A DNA stretch of 64,000 nucleotides, taken from NCBI GenBank assembly GCA_963773105.1, contig CAVZAA010000001.1:558001-622000 (forward strand). Direction: 5' to 3'. The position numbers and the translations under genes were made by a program. Source of the DNA: Trebonia sp963773105. Lineage in GTDB: Bacteria; Actinomycetota; Actinomycetes; Streptosporangiales; Streptosporangiaceae. The stretch's first letter is position 1. Every line of letters begins with the position of its first letter. Under the pieces are notes generated by a model that saw nothing but the letters and a program-made list of their open reading frames with translations, was not told where the DNA came from and ran no database searches. Positions 34,216 through 42,760 of this stretch are shown piece by piece.

Positions 34216-34917
34216 CTACTCGGCCAGCGTCGCCGCCGCCTGGGCGATGACGGCCGCCACCGCGGCCGGGTTGGACACGTAGATCGCGTGGCTGCCGGGG
34301 ACCTCGGTGACGGTCGCGCCGGCCCGCTCGGCCATCGCCCGCTGGGCGGGCAGCGGGATCATCCGGTCGTCGGTGACGAGCAGGTACCAGGACGGCTTGC
34401 TCCGCCAGGCAGGCTCGGTGATCGCGCCGCCGAGCGCGTCGACGCCCCACGGGACCTGCGAGTCGGCCATGAACGCGGCCACCGCCGGCGCCACGTCCCC
34501 GGCGAACGAGGCGGCGAACTTGTCGCGGTCCAGGAACAGGAACCCGTCCACCGGCGGCAGGATCGGCGGCACCGGCGCGCCGGGCGGCGGGTCGGCGATC
34601 AGCGTGTTGACCGACTCGCCCTTGTCGGGCGCGAACGCGGTGATGTAGGCGAGCGCGGCGACGTTGGGGTGGTTGCCGGCCTCGGTGATGACCGCGCCCC
34701 CGTAGGAGTGCCCGACCAGGACGGCGGGGCCGTCGACGCGGTCGAGGATCAGGTGGGTCGCGGCGACGTCGCCCGCCAGCGACAGGGTCGGATTCTGCAC
34801 CACGAAGACCCGGTAGCCGTCGGCGGTGAGGTGGTCGTAGACCCCCTGCCAGCCGGATCCGTCGACGAACCCGCCGTGCACGAGCACGATGTTCTTGATT
34901 TCCGGACTTGCGCTCAC
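34216..34917 (-). CDS. Alpha/beta hydrolase
   Basis: 233 residues of the Abhydrolase_6 type, the size of plant-esterase/hydroxynitrile-lyase-like bacterial hydrolases. Oxyanion loop IVLVHGGFVDGSGW, nucleophile elbow VLVGHSYGGAVI (Ser about residue 71) and the C-terminal catalytic His in VPGSHAIYVSNP. Substrate unknown. GTG 34917 has AAGGAGG seven bases upstream. It is divergent from the secreted glycosidase; the doubled LacI operator at 35108 lies between them and could affect both. Confidence 0.9.
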   Translation of the reverse strand: MSASPEIKNIVLVHGGFVDGSGWQGVYDHLTADGYRVFVVQNPTLSLAGDVAATHLILDRVDGPAVLVGHSYGGAVITEAGNHPNVAALAYITAFAPDKGESVNTLIADPPPGAPVPPILPPVDGFLFLDRDKFAASFAGDVAPAVAAFMADSQVPWGVDALGGAITEPAWRSKPSWYLLVTDDRMIPLPAQRAMAERAGATVTEVPGSHAIYVSNPAAVAAVIAQAAATLAE

Positions 34918-35107
34918 GATATTGCCTCCTTCGCCCGGGTTCTCGGTCCCGGGCGTGATCGGGATATGACCTGAACGCTAGACGGGCGGGGCGGGGCGTC
35001 GATTCCGCCAAATGACGTAGTTCTGGCCGGCCACGGCACTGCGCCCGTCCTGGCCGGACTCGTCGGCCCGGCTATTGACCGCGCCGGTTTCAGCGCTCAC
35101 TATGACG

Positions 35108-35139
35108 AATTGTGAGCGCTCACGTGAGCGCTCACAATT
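35108..35139. promoter_or_regulatory. Doubled LacI-type operator (32-bp perfect palindrome)
   Basis: AATT, two abutting copies of GTGAGCGCTCAC (35112-35123 and 35124-35135), then AATT, with dyad symmetry through all 32 bases (the palindrome includes the flanking TTG/CAA). Each core with its outer flank equals half of the ideal symmetric lac operator. It lies 45 bases before the glycosidase start. The probable binder is the LacI regulator at 37212, which has the same core at its own start. Confidence 0.85.
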
Positions 35140-35184
35140 GGGGAGCGAACCGAGGTACGAGGTAACAGAACAGGAGAAGAGTCG

Positions 35185-37008
35185 ATGAGGACGAGAATGA
35201 AACCCGGCCGTCTGGCGGCCTGGGCCGGCCTGGCGCTGGCGGTCGCGCTGGCCCTGCTGGCGCTGCCGGCCGCCCCCCGGGCGCTGGCGGCCGAGTCGCT
35301 GACCGTGAACCTGGCCGCCACCACCGGGTCGGCCGCCAGCGTGGGCGAGGGGTTCCTGTACGGAGTCAGCCAGGACGGCACCGCGCCGCCGGACCAGTTC
35401 GCGCAGCCGCTCGGCCTCATCGCGATGCGCGGCGGCGGCCACGCCACTCCCACCGGCGGCTGGATCACGGACGGGTACACCTACGGAACCAGCACCAAGG
35501 CCCAGGTCGCCGAGGTGATCGCGCAGGCCAAGCGGTTCACCGCCGGGTCCTACCACGCCCAGTACCAGGTGCTGCTGTCCGACATCTACGGCGCCGACGG
35601 CAGCCAGCCCGCCGACACGACCTGGCCATGCGCGGGCGGCAACTGCGCCAACTTCGTCACCTTCCTCGACGACGTGGTCGGCGCGATCCAGGCGTCCGGG
35701 GTCACGGTCACCTACGACCTATGGAACGAGCCCGACACGTCCGCGTTCTGGGCCCCCGGGGTGGACACCACCCAGTACTTCCAGATGTGGGACACCGCCT
35801 ACAACACGGTCAAGAGCCTCGCGCCGAGCGCCCTCACGGTCGGGCCCGACTTCGCCGCCGACCCGGCCCAGAACCCGACCGAGTGGTCGCAATTCCTCGC
35901 CCACGTCAAGTCGGCCGGCACCGCGCCCAGCGAGATCAGCGACCACCTCGAGGGCGACGGCGACGATCCGGTCGCGGTGGCGACGTCCATCAACAGCGAC
36001 CTGTCGACCGCCGGGATCTCCGCCCGCCCGCTCTCGGCCAACGAGTTCCTGCCCGAGAACGACCAGACGGCCGGCCAGACCGCCTGGTACCTGGCCCGGT
36101 TCGCCCAGTCCGGCTACGCCAACGCGGCCCGCGGCAACTGGGCATCGTGCTGCGTGAACCCCTACCTGGCCGGGACCATCGTCGCCAACGGTAACGGCGG
36201 CTACTCCTACACCGGCCAGTGGTGGACCTTCCGCACCTACGCCGACCTCACCGGATCCCGGGTTTCCACCTCCGGCGAGGTCGGGAACACGGCGATCTCC
36301 GCGTCCGAGGACAGCTCCCACCGGCGGGCGGTCGCCCTCGTGGGGGACATCGGCGGGTACACCGGCGCCGCGTCGGTGACCTTCACCGGGCTGTCGACGG
36401 CGAGTTGGCTGGCGAACGCCGGCAACGTCAACGTCACCGTCTACCGGATCCCTGACCAGTCGCCGCTCAACTCGCCGGATGTGGTCACCAGCGAGATCGT
36501 GAGCGCCTCCAGCGGCTCGATCACGGTGCCGATCACCTTCGCGGCCGCCAACGACGCCTTCGCGATCTACCTGACGCCGGGCTTCGCGTCCGGGTTCAGC
36601 AGCACCGCGGCCAACACCGGCACCGGCCAGTGCGTGGACGAGAACGACTGGACCACGGTCTCCACCGCTCAGCTCCAGCAGTGGACCTGCAACAGCGGGA
36701 CCAATCAAGAGCTCAGCTTCGTCCCGACCTCAACCGGCAGCAGCACCTACCTGATCCAGCCGATGACCCCGGACTACTGCCTGGACGTCAGCGGCAACTC
36801 CACGGCAAGCGGCGCGGCGATCATCCAGTATCCGTGCAACTACGCCAGCAATGAGCAGTTCACGCTCACCTCCGTCGGCACCAACGAATACCACGTCGTC
36901 GCGGCGAACTCCGGCTTGTGCGTAGCCCCCGGCTCGACGACCGTCGGCGCCGGCCTCGTCCAGGTCTCCTGCACCAGCGCCGACACCACCTGGACGATCA
37001 CGAAGTGA
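35185..37008 (+). CDS. Secreted clan GH-A-like glycosidase with C-terminal ricin-type lectin domain
   Basis: 607 residues. A signal peptide (about 1-36, cleaving near ALA-AE), then a TIM-barrel hydrolase: VTYDLWNEPDTSAFW carries the clan GH-A acid/base Glu (about residue 182) and ARPLSANEFLPEN a likely nucleophile Glu (about 290). A beta-sandwich follows (about 385-475), then a ricin B-type trefoil (about 478-607; QCVDENDWTTVSTAQLQQWTC, YCLDVSGNSTASGAAIIQYPC, LCVAPG). It probably cleaves a beta-linked plant or fungal polysaccharide outside the cell; I cannot fix the GH family (GH39-like is possible). AGGAGAAG precedes ATG 35185. The doubled operator upstream indicates LacI control. Confidence 0.82.
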   Translation: MRTRMKPGRLAAWAGLALAVALALLALPAAPRALAAESLTVNLAATTGSAASVGEGFLYGVSQDGTAPPDQFAQPLGLIAMRGGGHATPTGGWITDGYTYGTSTKAQVAEVIAQAKRFTAGSYHAQYQVLLSDIYGADGSQPADTTWPCAGGNCANFVTFLDDVVGAIQASGVTVTYDLWNEPDTSAFWAPGVDTTQYFQMWDTAYNTVKSLAPSALTVGPDFAADPAQNPTEWSQFLAHVKSAGTAPSEISDHLEGDGDDPVAVATSINSDLSTAGISARPLSANEFLPENDQTAGQTAWYLARFAQSGYANAARGNWASCCVNPYLAGTIVANGNGGYSYTGQWWTFRTYADLTGSRVSTSGEVGNTAISASEDSSHRRAVALVGDIGGYTGAASVTFTGLSTASWLANAGNVNVTVYRIPDQSPLNSPDVVTSEIVSASSGSITVPITFAAANDAFAIYLTPGFASGFSSTAANTGTGQCVDENDWTTVSTAQLQQWTCNSGTNQELSFVPTSTGSSTYLIQPMTPDYCLDVSGNSTASGAAIIQYPCNYASNEQFTLTSVGTNEYHVVAANSGLCVAPGSTTVGAGLVQVSCTSADTTWTITK

Positions 37009-37120
37009 CGTCCGCAACCCGGTCCGGCTGAGCCGATGGGCGTGGGGTCTGCGGTCAAGGTCCCACGCTCATTCGGGTTACCACCGGTAAGTCAAATTCA
37101 GAAGTCAAATCCTTTTGCCC

Positions 37121-37129
37121 GAACGGACC
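37121..37129 (+). repeat. GAACGGACC intergenic repeat, copy 5
   Basis: Exact GAACGGACC after the AT-rich tract AGTCAAATCCTTTTGCCC, 112 bases beyond the glycosidase stop and about 48 bases before the lacI promoter. The following CGTGGTTCC resembles the sequence after copy 7. Confidence 0.6.
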
Positions 37130-37176
37130 CGTGGTTCCCGTCTCTCGCCGTGGTTGGATCGTGATCGTGGGTGACC

Positions 37177-37229
37177 TTGACAGGCAGCCCAAGTGTCTTC
37201 AGAATCCTGCCATGGATGTGAGCGCTCAC
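37177..37229 (+). promoter_or_regulatory. Leaderless lacI promoter with overlapping operator
   Basis: TTGACA (37177-37182), a 17-base spacer and CAGAAT (37200-37205), then six bases to ATG 37212. The operator GTGAGCGCTCAC occupies 37218-37229, where it encodes codons 3-6 (VSAH), so bound repressor would sit on the initially transcribed region: autoregulation. Confidence 0.75.
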
Positions 37230-38292
37230 AAGAGCGGTGGAGCCGACGCCGACCCGGACTCGGGACCGGACGCAGGCGGTGGCGCCCAATCACTCAACAT
37301 CTACGACGTGGCCGGCGCGGCCGGCGTTTCCTACCAGAACGGTGTCCCGGGTCATCAACGGGTCGCCCAACGTCAAGCACTCCACCCGCGAGCACGTGCT
37401 CGCCACCATCACCCGGCTCGGCTACCGGCCCAGCCGGGTGGCCCGGGCGCTGGCGGGCGGCCGGGTCCAGTCGGTGACCGTGCTGACGTCGGACACGACG
37501 TTGTTCGGGCACCGGTCCGTCATCCAGGGAATCGAGGAGGCCGCCCGCGCGGCCGATTTCGCGATGGGCGTCCGGGTCATCGAATCCGAGGAGCCGGACG
37601 ATGTTCGCGACGCGGTCGACCGGTCTGTGCTGCGCGGCTCGGCGCTGATCGTGGTGGCGTTCGACCGGGCCGGGACCCAGGCGCTGGGCGCGGTCCCGTC
37701 CGGCGTGCCGACGGTGGGGATCGTCGAGACGCCCACCGGCGACGAGGGCACGGGCAAGCCCTGGGTCTGGATCGACGACCGCCAGGCGGCCGCCGAGGCG
37801 ACCGCGTACCTGCTCGGCCTCGGTCACCGGACCGTGCACTACGTCTCGATCCCGCCGTTGTCCGACGCGACGCCGCAGCGCCTGGCGGGCTGGCGCTCGG
37901 CGCTTGAGCGCGCGCAGGTGGCGGTGCCCGAGCCCATTCAGGCGGGCTGGCATCCGCGCTCGGGCTACCATGCCGGGCAGTTGCTGGCGGCCGATCCCGA
38001 GGTCACCGCCGTGCTGTGCGGGAACGACGACCTCGCGCTTGGCGTGATCAAGGCCATGCGGGAGGCCGGACGCGCGATCCCCGGCAGCGTCAGCGTCGTC
38101 GGCTTCGACGACATACCGCAGGCCGCGTTCCTGACCCCCGCCCTGAGCACCGTCCGGCTCGACTTCACCGAACTCGGCCGGGCGTCCTTCGCCCTGCTCA
38201 GAGAGCAGATGGGCACCGCCACGGCGGACCGGCCGCGACCCAGGCCGGAACTGATCATCCGCGAGAGCTCGGGGCCGCCCCCGGCCGCCTAG
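37212..38292 (+). pseudogene. LacI-family transcriptional regulator, frame broken near 37334
   Basis: About 360 codons. N-terminal LacI HTH: SLNIYDVAGAAGVS in the first frame, then RTVSRVINGSPNVKHSTREH and the hinge YRPSRVARALAGG in the next, followed by a periplasmic-binding-like effector domain (SVTVLTSDTTLFGHRSVIQG, VWIDDRQAAAEATAYLLGLG, AVLCGNDDLALGVIKAMREA, SVVGFDDIPQAAFLTPALST). One extra C in TACCAGA (37334-37335) splits the recognition helix region; removing it gives AGVSYRTVSRV. If real, the repressor is dead and the operators would be unoccupied; otherwise it is a sequencing indel. A 30-residue Asp/Gly-rich leader precedes the HTH. Confidence 0.85.
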
Positions 38293-38333
38293 TCCGGCGC
38301 AGACAGGACATCGAGCTGGATAGAGCCGGTCAC

Positions 38334-38342
38334 GGTCCGTTC
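38334..38342 (-). repeat. GAACGGACC intergenic repeat, copy 6
   Basis: GGTCCGTTC on the plus strand 42 bases after the lacI stop, followed by the AT-rich GAGAAAATGGGGTTGATTT; CCGGTCACGGTCCGTTC closely matches copy 3 (GGCCACGGTCCGTTC). It sits between convergent genes. Confidence 0.6.
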
Positions 38343-38440
38343 GAGAAAATGGGGTTGATTTGCCTTGGCATCCTCGGCACCGCCACCGGCAGGACCATTC
38401 TCGGCCGCGCCCCCCTCGACCACGAGTGAGGAGGTCTCAG

Positions 38441-39067
38441 CTAACTGTTCTTGCGGCTAGCCCGGCGCAGGCCGAAGTTAGCGGCAACCCGGATCAGCTG
38501 CAGCGCGAGCAGTGGCAGCCCGAGCAGCAGCAGCGGCGGGTCGACCCAGGCAAGGACGGCCGCACCGCCGATCACGATCAGGAAGAGCGGCCCGGTGATC
38601 AACCAGTTCCTGATCCCCAGCCGGACGCACCCCGTCCAGAACTCAGCCGCCTTGCCGTTCACCGGGTTATCCGACGGACCCCGAGCGGCGAGCAGGAACA
38701 CGTAACCCAGGGCGCTGGCCGTGACCAGCAGCGCCACCGTTCCGAACCCGAGCGCGAATCGGCTAGCGGTGCCCGCCGCGGCCGCAAAGTGCCGCACCTC
38801 GATCACGCCGAGGACGGCCGCCGCCAGCGGCACCCCGACCAGGACCGACTGCCTCGCCCACCCGGCCCGGAAGCCAATGAGGAACTCCCGCACCACCTGG
38901 TCTTCGCCGTCACGCCGCCACCGGTCCAGGGCCTGCGTGGCCGCGCTCACCGCGGCGGGCAGCGTGATCACCGGCAGCGAGAAAATGAGCAGCGCCAGGT
39001 TGAGCGCGAGGAAGTTGAACAGCGCCGCCAGCGCGGCCATGACCCGTGTTCCCAGTATGCCGGTCAA
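38441..39067 (-). CDS. YesL-type DUF624 membrane protein
   Basis: 208 residues with about five transmembrane helices. The N-terminal NFLALNLALLIFSLPVITLPAA and the basic TQALDRWRRDGEDQVVREFL are typical of YesL/DUF624 proteins, which sit in sugar ABC transporter operons; the precise role is unknown. It is the last gene of a four-gene importer operon, six bases after the permease at 39074. Convergent with lacI. Confidence 0.85.
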   Translation of the reverse strand: MTGILGTRVMAALAALFNFLALNLALLIFSLPVITLPAAVSAATQALDRWRRDGEDQVVREFLIGFRAGWARQSVLVGVPLAAAVLGVIEVRHFAAAAGTASRFALGFGTVALLVTASALGYVFLLAARGPSDNPVNGKAAEFWTGCVRLGIRNWLITGPLFLIVIGGAAVLAWVDPPLLLLGLPLLALQLIRVAANFGLRRASRKNS

Positions 39068-39073
39068 CCCGCT

Positions 39074-40006
39074 TCACCCCTTCGTGCCGGTGAGGGCGAT
39101 GCCCTGGATGAACGTCCGCTGGGTGAGGAAGAACAGGATGACGATCGGGGCGGTCGCCGCCGTGGCCCCGGCCATCACCCACGCCCAGTTGGTCGTGTAG
39201 TCCCCGAGTATCAGGTCAAGCCCGAGCGAGAGCGGATAGGAATTCTGGTTGCTGATGTAGATCAGCGGCCCCAGGTAGTCGTTCCAGCAGTAGATGAACT
39301 GGAACAGGATGACGGTCGCCATGGCGGGCTTGGCCAGCGGCAGGATGATCCGGCTGTAAATGAAGAACTCGTTGGCGCCGTCGATGCGCGCCGCCTCCGA
39401 CAGCGACTGCGGGATCGTCATGAAGAACTGGCGGAGCAGAAACGTACTGAACACCGAGCTGCCGAAGAACGTCGGCACCTCCAGCGGCAGGTAGCTGCCG
39501 ATCCAGCCGAATCGCTTGTACATCACGAACAGCGGGATCAGCGTGCAGATGAACGGCAGGATCATCGTCATCAGCATCACGTAGAAGACGGCGTCACGGC
39601 CGGGCCACCTGAGCCGCGAGAAGCCGTACGCCACCAGGCTGCTCGATAGCAGCACGCCCACGATCGTCACGGCGGCGTAGACGAACGTGTTGAGGAAGAA
39701 CCGCCAGATGGGCAGCGCCGCGAACAACTGCGGGTAATTGGACCACAGGAACGGGTGCGGCCACCACACGACGGGCAGCTGGAGTGCCTGCCCGGCGGTC
39801 TTGAACGAAGTGCCGATCATCCAGATCAGCGGCAGCCCGAAAACGCAGCTGAGGAGGATGAGCACGATGTGCTTCGACGCACTGGAACCGAGCTTGCGCA
39901 GTCTTGTGCGCAAGCCGCTGCGCGACCTGACGGCCCCGGCTTTGTGCATAGCGGGCGGAACTGATATCACGGGCTGCGGCGGTGCGCTTCGCATCTGCTC
40001 AGTCAC
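39074..40006 (-). CDS. Carbohydrate ABC transporter permease (MalG type)
   Basis: 310 residues, six transmembrane helices preceded by a 35-residue cytoplasmic tail. The EAA loop that docks the ATPase is EAARIDGANEFFIYSRIILP (about 212-231). Members of the CUT1 family import oligosaccharides or sugar acids. The gene overlaps the first permease by four bases. No ATP-binding subunit is encoded here; actinomycetes commonly share one MsiK-type ATPase located elsewhere. Confidence 0.93.
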   Translation of the reverse strand: MTEQMRSAPPQPVISVPPAMHKAGAVRSRSGLRTRLRKLGSSASKHIVLILLSCVFGLPLIWMIGTSFKTAGQALQLPVVWWPHPFLWSNYPQLFAALPIWRFFLNTFVYAAVTIVGVLLSSSLVAYGFSRLRWPGRDAVFYVMLMTMILPFICTLIPLFVMYKRFGWIGSYLPLEVPTFFGSSVFSTFLLRQFFMTIPQSLSEAARIDGANEFFIYSRIILPLAKPAMATVILFQFIYCWNDYLGPLIYISNQNSYPLSLGLDLILGDYTTNWAWVMAGATAATAPIVILFFLTQRTFIQGIALTGTKG

Positions 40007-40953
40007 CGTTCTTCGTTCTCATAATAGACCCACCTGGACGACGTTTTGAGCAACAGAACGGTGACGATGAGGACCAGGATGAACAACAGGAATGCCATTG
40101 CCGAGGCGTATCCGAGATGCAGGTACTGGAACGCCTGCTGATAGTAATAGGTGACGTAGAACATCGTCGAGTTGCCGGGGCTGCCCGGCGGGGTCTCGAT
40201 CACCTGGGCCTGGGTGAAGTACTGAATGGACAGCACCAGCGACAGGATGACGTTGAACAAGATGATCGGGCTGATCATAGGGATCGTCACATAGCGCAGC
40301 CGCTGCCACGGCCCGGCGCCCTCAAGCGCCGCCACCTCGTACATCTCCTTGGGCACGCCCTGCAGCGCGGCCAGGTAGATGACCATCGGCTGGCCCATGC
40401 CCCAGAGCCCGAGCAGGATGAACGTCGGCTTGGACCAGGTGATCGAGAAGAACCAGGCCGGGCCGTTGACGTGGACGTCCGCCAGCAGCGCGTTCACGAT
40501 TCCGAACGACGGCTGGAAAATCCAGACGAAGATCAGCGACGACGCCACGACCGGCACGATCGACGGAATGTAGAACAGCGTCCGGTAGAACGCCTGCCCG
40601 CGTACGTTCATGTTCAGCAGCATGGCCAGGCCGAGTGCCGCGATCGTCGAGAATGGCACCTCGACGATCGTGTAATAGAACGTGTTGAAGAGCGCCGTAC
40701 GGAACGTTGCGTCGTGGATGAGCCCGTCAAAGTTCGCCAGGCCGGTGAAGACCGGATTCCCGATCCCGGTGAAACTCGTGAAGCTATAGTAAATGGTCGC
40801 GAGGAACGGGTAGAGGTAGAACCCGCAGAACCCGATGATCCAAGGGCTCACGAACAGCAGCCCAAGCCAAAGCCGACGCGACCCGGGGGACCGGAGGGCC
40901 GGAATGACCGCACGGGTTGTCATCTGCATGCCTGCCTCTACCTCGTTCCGCAC
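40003..40953 (-). CDS. Carbohydrate ABC transporter permease (MalF type)
   Basis: 316 residues, six transmembrane helices, with the EAA loop EVAALEGAGPWQRLRYVTIP (about 208-227). It pairs with the permease at 39074 (four-base overlap) and the lipoprotein at 40984, 30 bases upstream. Start ATG 40953 (MRNEVEAG); ATG at codon 9 or 11 is an alternative. Confidence 0.93.
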   Translation of the reverse strand: MRNEVEAGMQMTTRAVIPALRSPGSRRLWLGLLFVSPWIIGFCGFYLYPFLATIYYSFTSFTGIGNPVFTGLANFDGLIHDATFRTALFNTFYYTIVEVPFSTIAALGLAMLLNMNVRGQAFYRTLFYIPSIVPVVASSLIFVWIFQPSFGIVNALLADVHVNGPAWFFSITWSKPTFILLGLWGMGQPMVIYLAALQGVPKEMYEVAALEGAGPWQRLRYVTIPMISPIILFNVILSLVLSIQYFTQAQVIETPPGSPGNSTMFYVTYYYQQAFQYLHLGYASAMAFLLFILVLIVTVLLLKTSSRWVYYENEER

Positions 40954-40983
40954 GTGCTTCTGCCGTTAAACTAGCGACCTCGA

Positions 40984-42381
40984 TCAGCCCGCCGCGGCGC
41001 TATTGGCCTGCTGGTCGATGTAGGCCAGTGCCTGCTGCGGTGTCTTGCTGTGCTCGGCGATGTCCTCTGTCGCGGTCGCCTCGGCGGTCTCGAACTCCGA
41101 TTCCGTCGCGGTGAGGGACGGCGCCACCGACGCCGGGCTCGACATCTGGTCCACGAACACGTTCAGCCACGGGTTGGCCTTGAGCCAGGCCTGATAGGCC
41201 GGCTGCTTGACGATCGTCGGCGACGCGGGCATCCAGCCGCCCTTGGGATCGATCTGCGAGGTGAACGTCGCGTTGTCGTATCCGGCCAGCCACGCCGCGA
41301 ACGTGAACGCGGCCTGCGGGTTCGAGGCGCCCTTGGGGATGATGTTGTAGTTGCCCTGCCCGAACGTGCTGGGCTGGCCCACGGTGCCGGGGAACGCGAC
41401 GACGCCGAAGTTGCTGACCATGCTCGGGTTGGTTACGGGGATGTTCTGAGCGCCCTCCCACGGCCCGTCCATGTCGAAGCCCATCTTGCCCGCGACGAAC
41501 GGGTCATCGTCGCCGCCGGCGACCGCCCCGTAGGCGGCCTGCATGGCCTCGACGTCAGAGAGCGGGTAGTTGTCGTACTGCGCGAGGAAATTCGCCTCGG
41601 TCAGTGCGCCCGGGCAGGTCTCGAAGCTGTACTTCCCGTCCGAGCCGAAGCAGTTGACCGCGCCGAAGAAGCTTCCGTAGTACTCGAAGCCCGCGTTGTC
41701 GCCGGCGTCCGGGTCGAAGCCGATCTGCTCGAGCTTGCTGCCGGAGATCTTCCACTCCTTGGCCTGGTCGGCGTAGAGCTGGGCCAGCGTGGTGGGGGGC
41801 GCGGAGATGCCCGCCGCCTTCAGCATGGACTTGTTGTAGTACAGCGCCCACGAGTTCATCGACATCGGAAGCGCGTACAGCGTCCCCTTGTATTCGCCGC
41901 CCTGCAGCGCGATCGGGTACTCCCACTTCTCCAGCCCGGCGTAGGCCCCGGTCAGGTACGGTGTCATGGCCGTGATGGTGCCGTCGGCGGCGTACTCGCC
42001 GAGCACCGGATTCCACTCCGTGAACACGTCCGGCGGGTCGCCCGCGGCGATCTCGGACAGCAGCTTGGCGTCCCCGGTGGCGCTGGGGATGTTGGACTCG
42101 GTCACGTGGATGTTGGGATGGGTCGCGTTGAACTCGGTGACCATCTGGTTCAGCAGGGTCAGGGTGTTGCCCGACCACATGGTCTGCCAGGTGATGTTCG
42201 CGACCCCGGACGTGGATGCGCTGCTCGACGAGGTCGACGACGTGGACGAGGTGGACGGGGTGGACGACGACGCGGCGGGGCCGCCGCAGGCGGCGAGAGC
42301 GAGCACGGCACTGGTCGCGAGCAGCGCCGCGGGCGCCGTCCAGTTTCTTGCCCGGCGTCTGGTCGGGATGTTATCGGTCAC
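40984..42381 (-). CDS. Sugar-binding lipoprotein of ABC transporter (module 1)
   Basis: 465 residues from GTG 42381, which has GGAG six bases upstream; the frame is open to 42435. After a basic TRRRAR segment, a lipoprotein signal ends in the lipobox VLALAAC-GG (Cys about residue 32), then a Ser/Thr linker and a type-I solute-binding domain (EIAAGDPPDVFTEWNPVLGE, FVAGKMGFDMDGPWEGAQ). It captures the sugar outside the membrane and delivers it to the two permeases. It is the first intact gene of the operon; LacI-type operators at 42639-42677 overlie the promoter. The ligand is unknown; the neighbouring GH36 suggests galactosides. Confidence 0.92.
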   Translation of the reverse strand: MTDNIPTRRRARNWTAPAALLATSAVLALAACGGPAASSSTPSTSSTSSTSSSSASTSGVANITWQTMWSGNTLTLLNQMVTEFNATHPNIHVTESNIPSATGDAKLLSEIAAGDPPDVFTEWNPVLGEYAADGTITAMTPYLTGAYAGLEKWEYPIALQGGEYKGTLYALPMSMNSWALYYNKSMLKAAGISAPPTTLAQLYADQAKEWKISGSKLEQIGFDPDAGDNAGFEYYGSFFGAVNCFGSDGKYSFETCPGALTEANFLAQYDNYPLSDVEAMQAAYGAVAGGDDDPFVAGKMGFDMDGPWEGAQNIPVTNPSMVSNFGVVAFPGTVGQPSTFGQGNYNIIPKGASNPQAAFTFAAWLAGYDNATFTSQIDPKGGWMPASPTIVKQPAYQAWLKANPWLNVFVDQMSSPASVAPSLTATESEFETAEATATEDIAEHSKTPQQALAYIDQQANSAAAG

Positions 42382-42439
42382 AAGTCGCTCCGTTTCTGGT
42401 TGCTTCTGCTGTCGGTTCGCATGCTTTTCTGCCACGGCT

Positions 42440-42656
42440 CACGCCGCGGGGGACTGCGTTGCCCGGCGGCGTCGCGGTCGCCCGGCGCTATCGCGGATGA
42501 CGTGTATGGGGAGACCGTCGGCCGGCGGACCCTGGCCGCGGGTGCCGCCTCCTGGATGCTCGCCGACCGCGTTCGGCGGCCGGGAGCGTCCGCGGCCCTG
42601 CCCGGTCGCGCGTCCGCGTCCGGGTCGGGTGGACTTGTGTGAGCGCTCACATCCAT
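42440..42656 (-). pseudogene. Remnant of a second lacI-type gene (N-terminus and HTH only)
   Basis: From ATG 42656 the minus strand reads MDVSAHTSPPDPDADARPGR and then RSASIQEAAPAARVRRPTVSPY. The opening MDVSAH is identical to the LacI at 37212, the Asp-rich leader is similar, and the second block matches the LacI recognition-helix pattern (SIQEVAxAAxVSRPTVSR). The effector domain is absent: the binding-protein gene starts within 60 bases. Promoter spacing upstream also matches the intact copy. It is best read as a partial duplicate whose promoter and operator now serve the transporter operon. Confidence 0.7.
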
Positions 42657-42691
42657 GGAAGGATTGTGACCGCTCACAATTTGATCGTCAA
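42639..42691 (-). promoter_or_regulatory. Transporter promoter with two LacI-type operators
   Basis: On the minus strand TTGACG (42686-42691), a 17-base spacer and CACAAT (42663-42668), then six bases to ATG 42656. Operator GTGAGCGGTCAC (one base off; plus-strand GTGACCGCTCAC, 42666-42677) lies between the -35 and -10 boxes, and a perfect GTGAGCGCTCAC (42639-42650) sits just inside the transcribed region. The region is shared with the divergent GH36 gene. Confidence 0.78.
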
Positions 42692-42760
42692 GGGCGCCGT
42701 CGTCACGATTTAACCCTCGTGATATGCGGATGTCCCGGACTGCGCAACGAGGAGGCTCGC

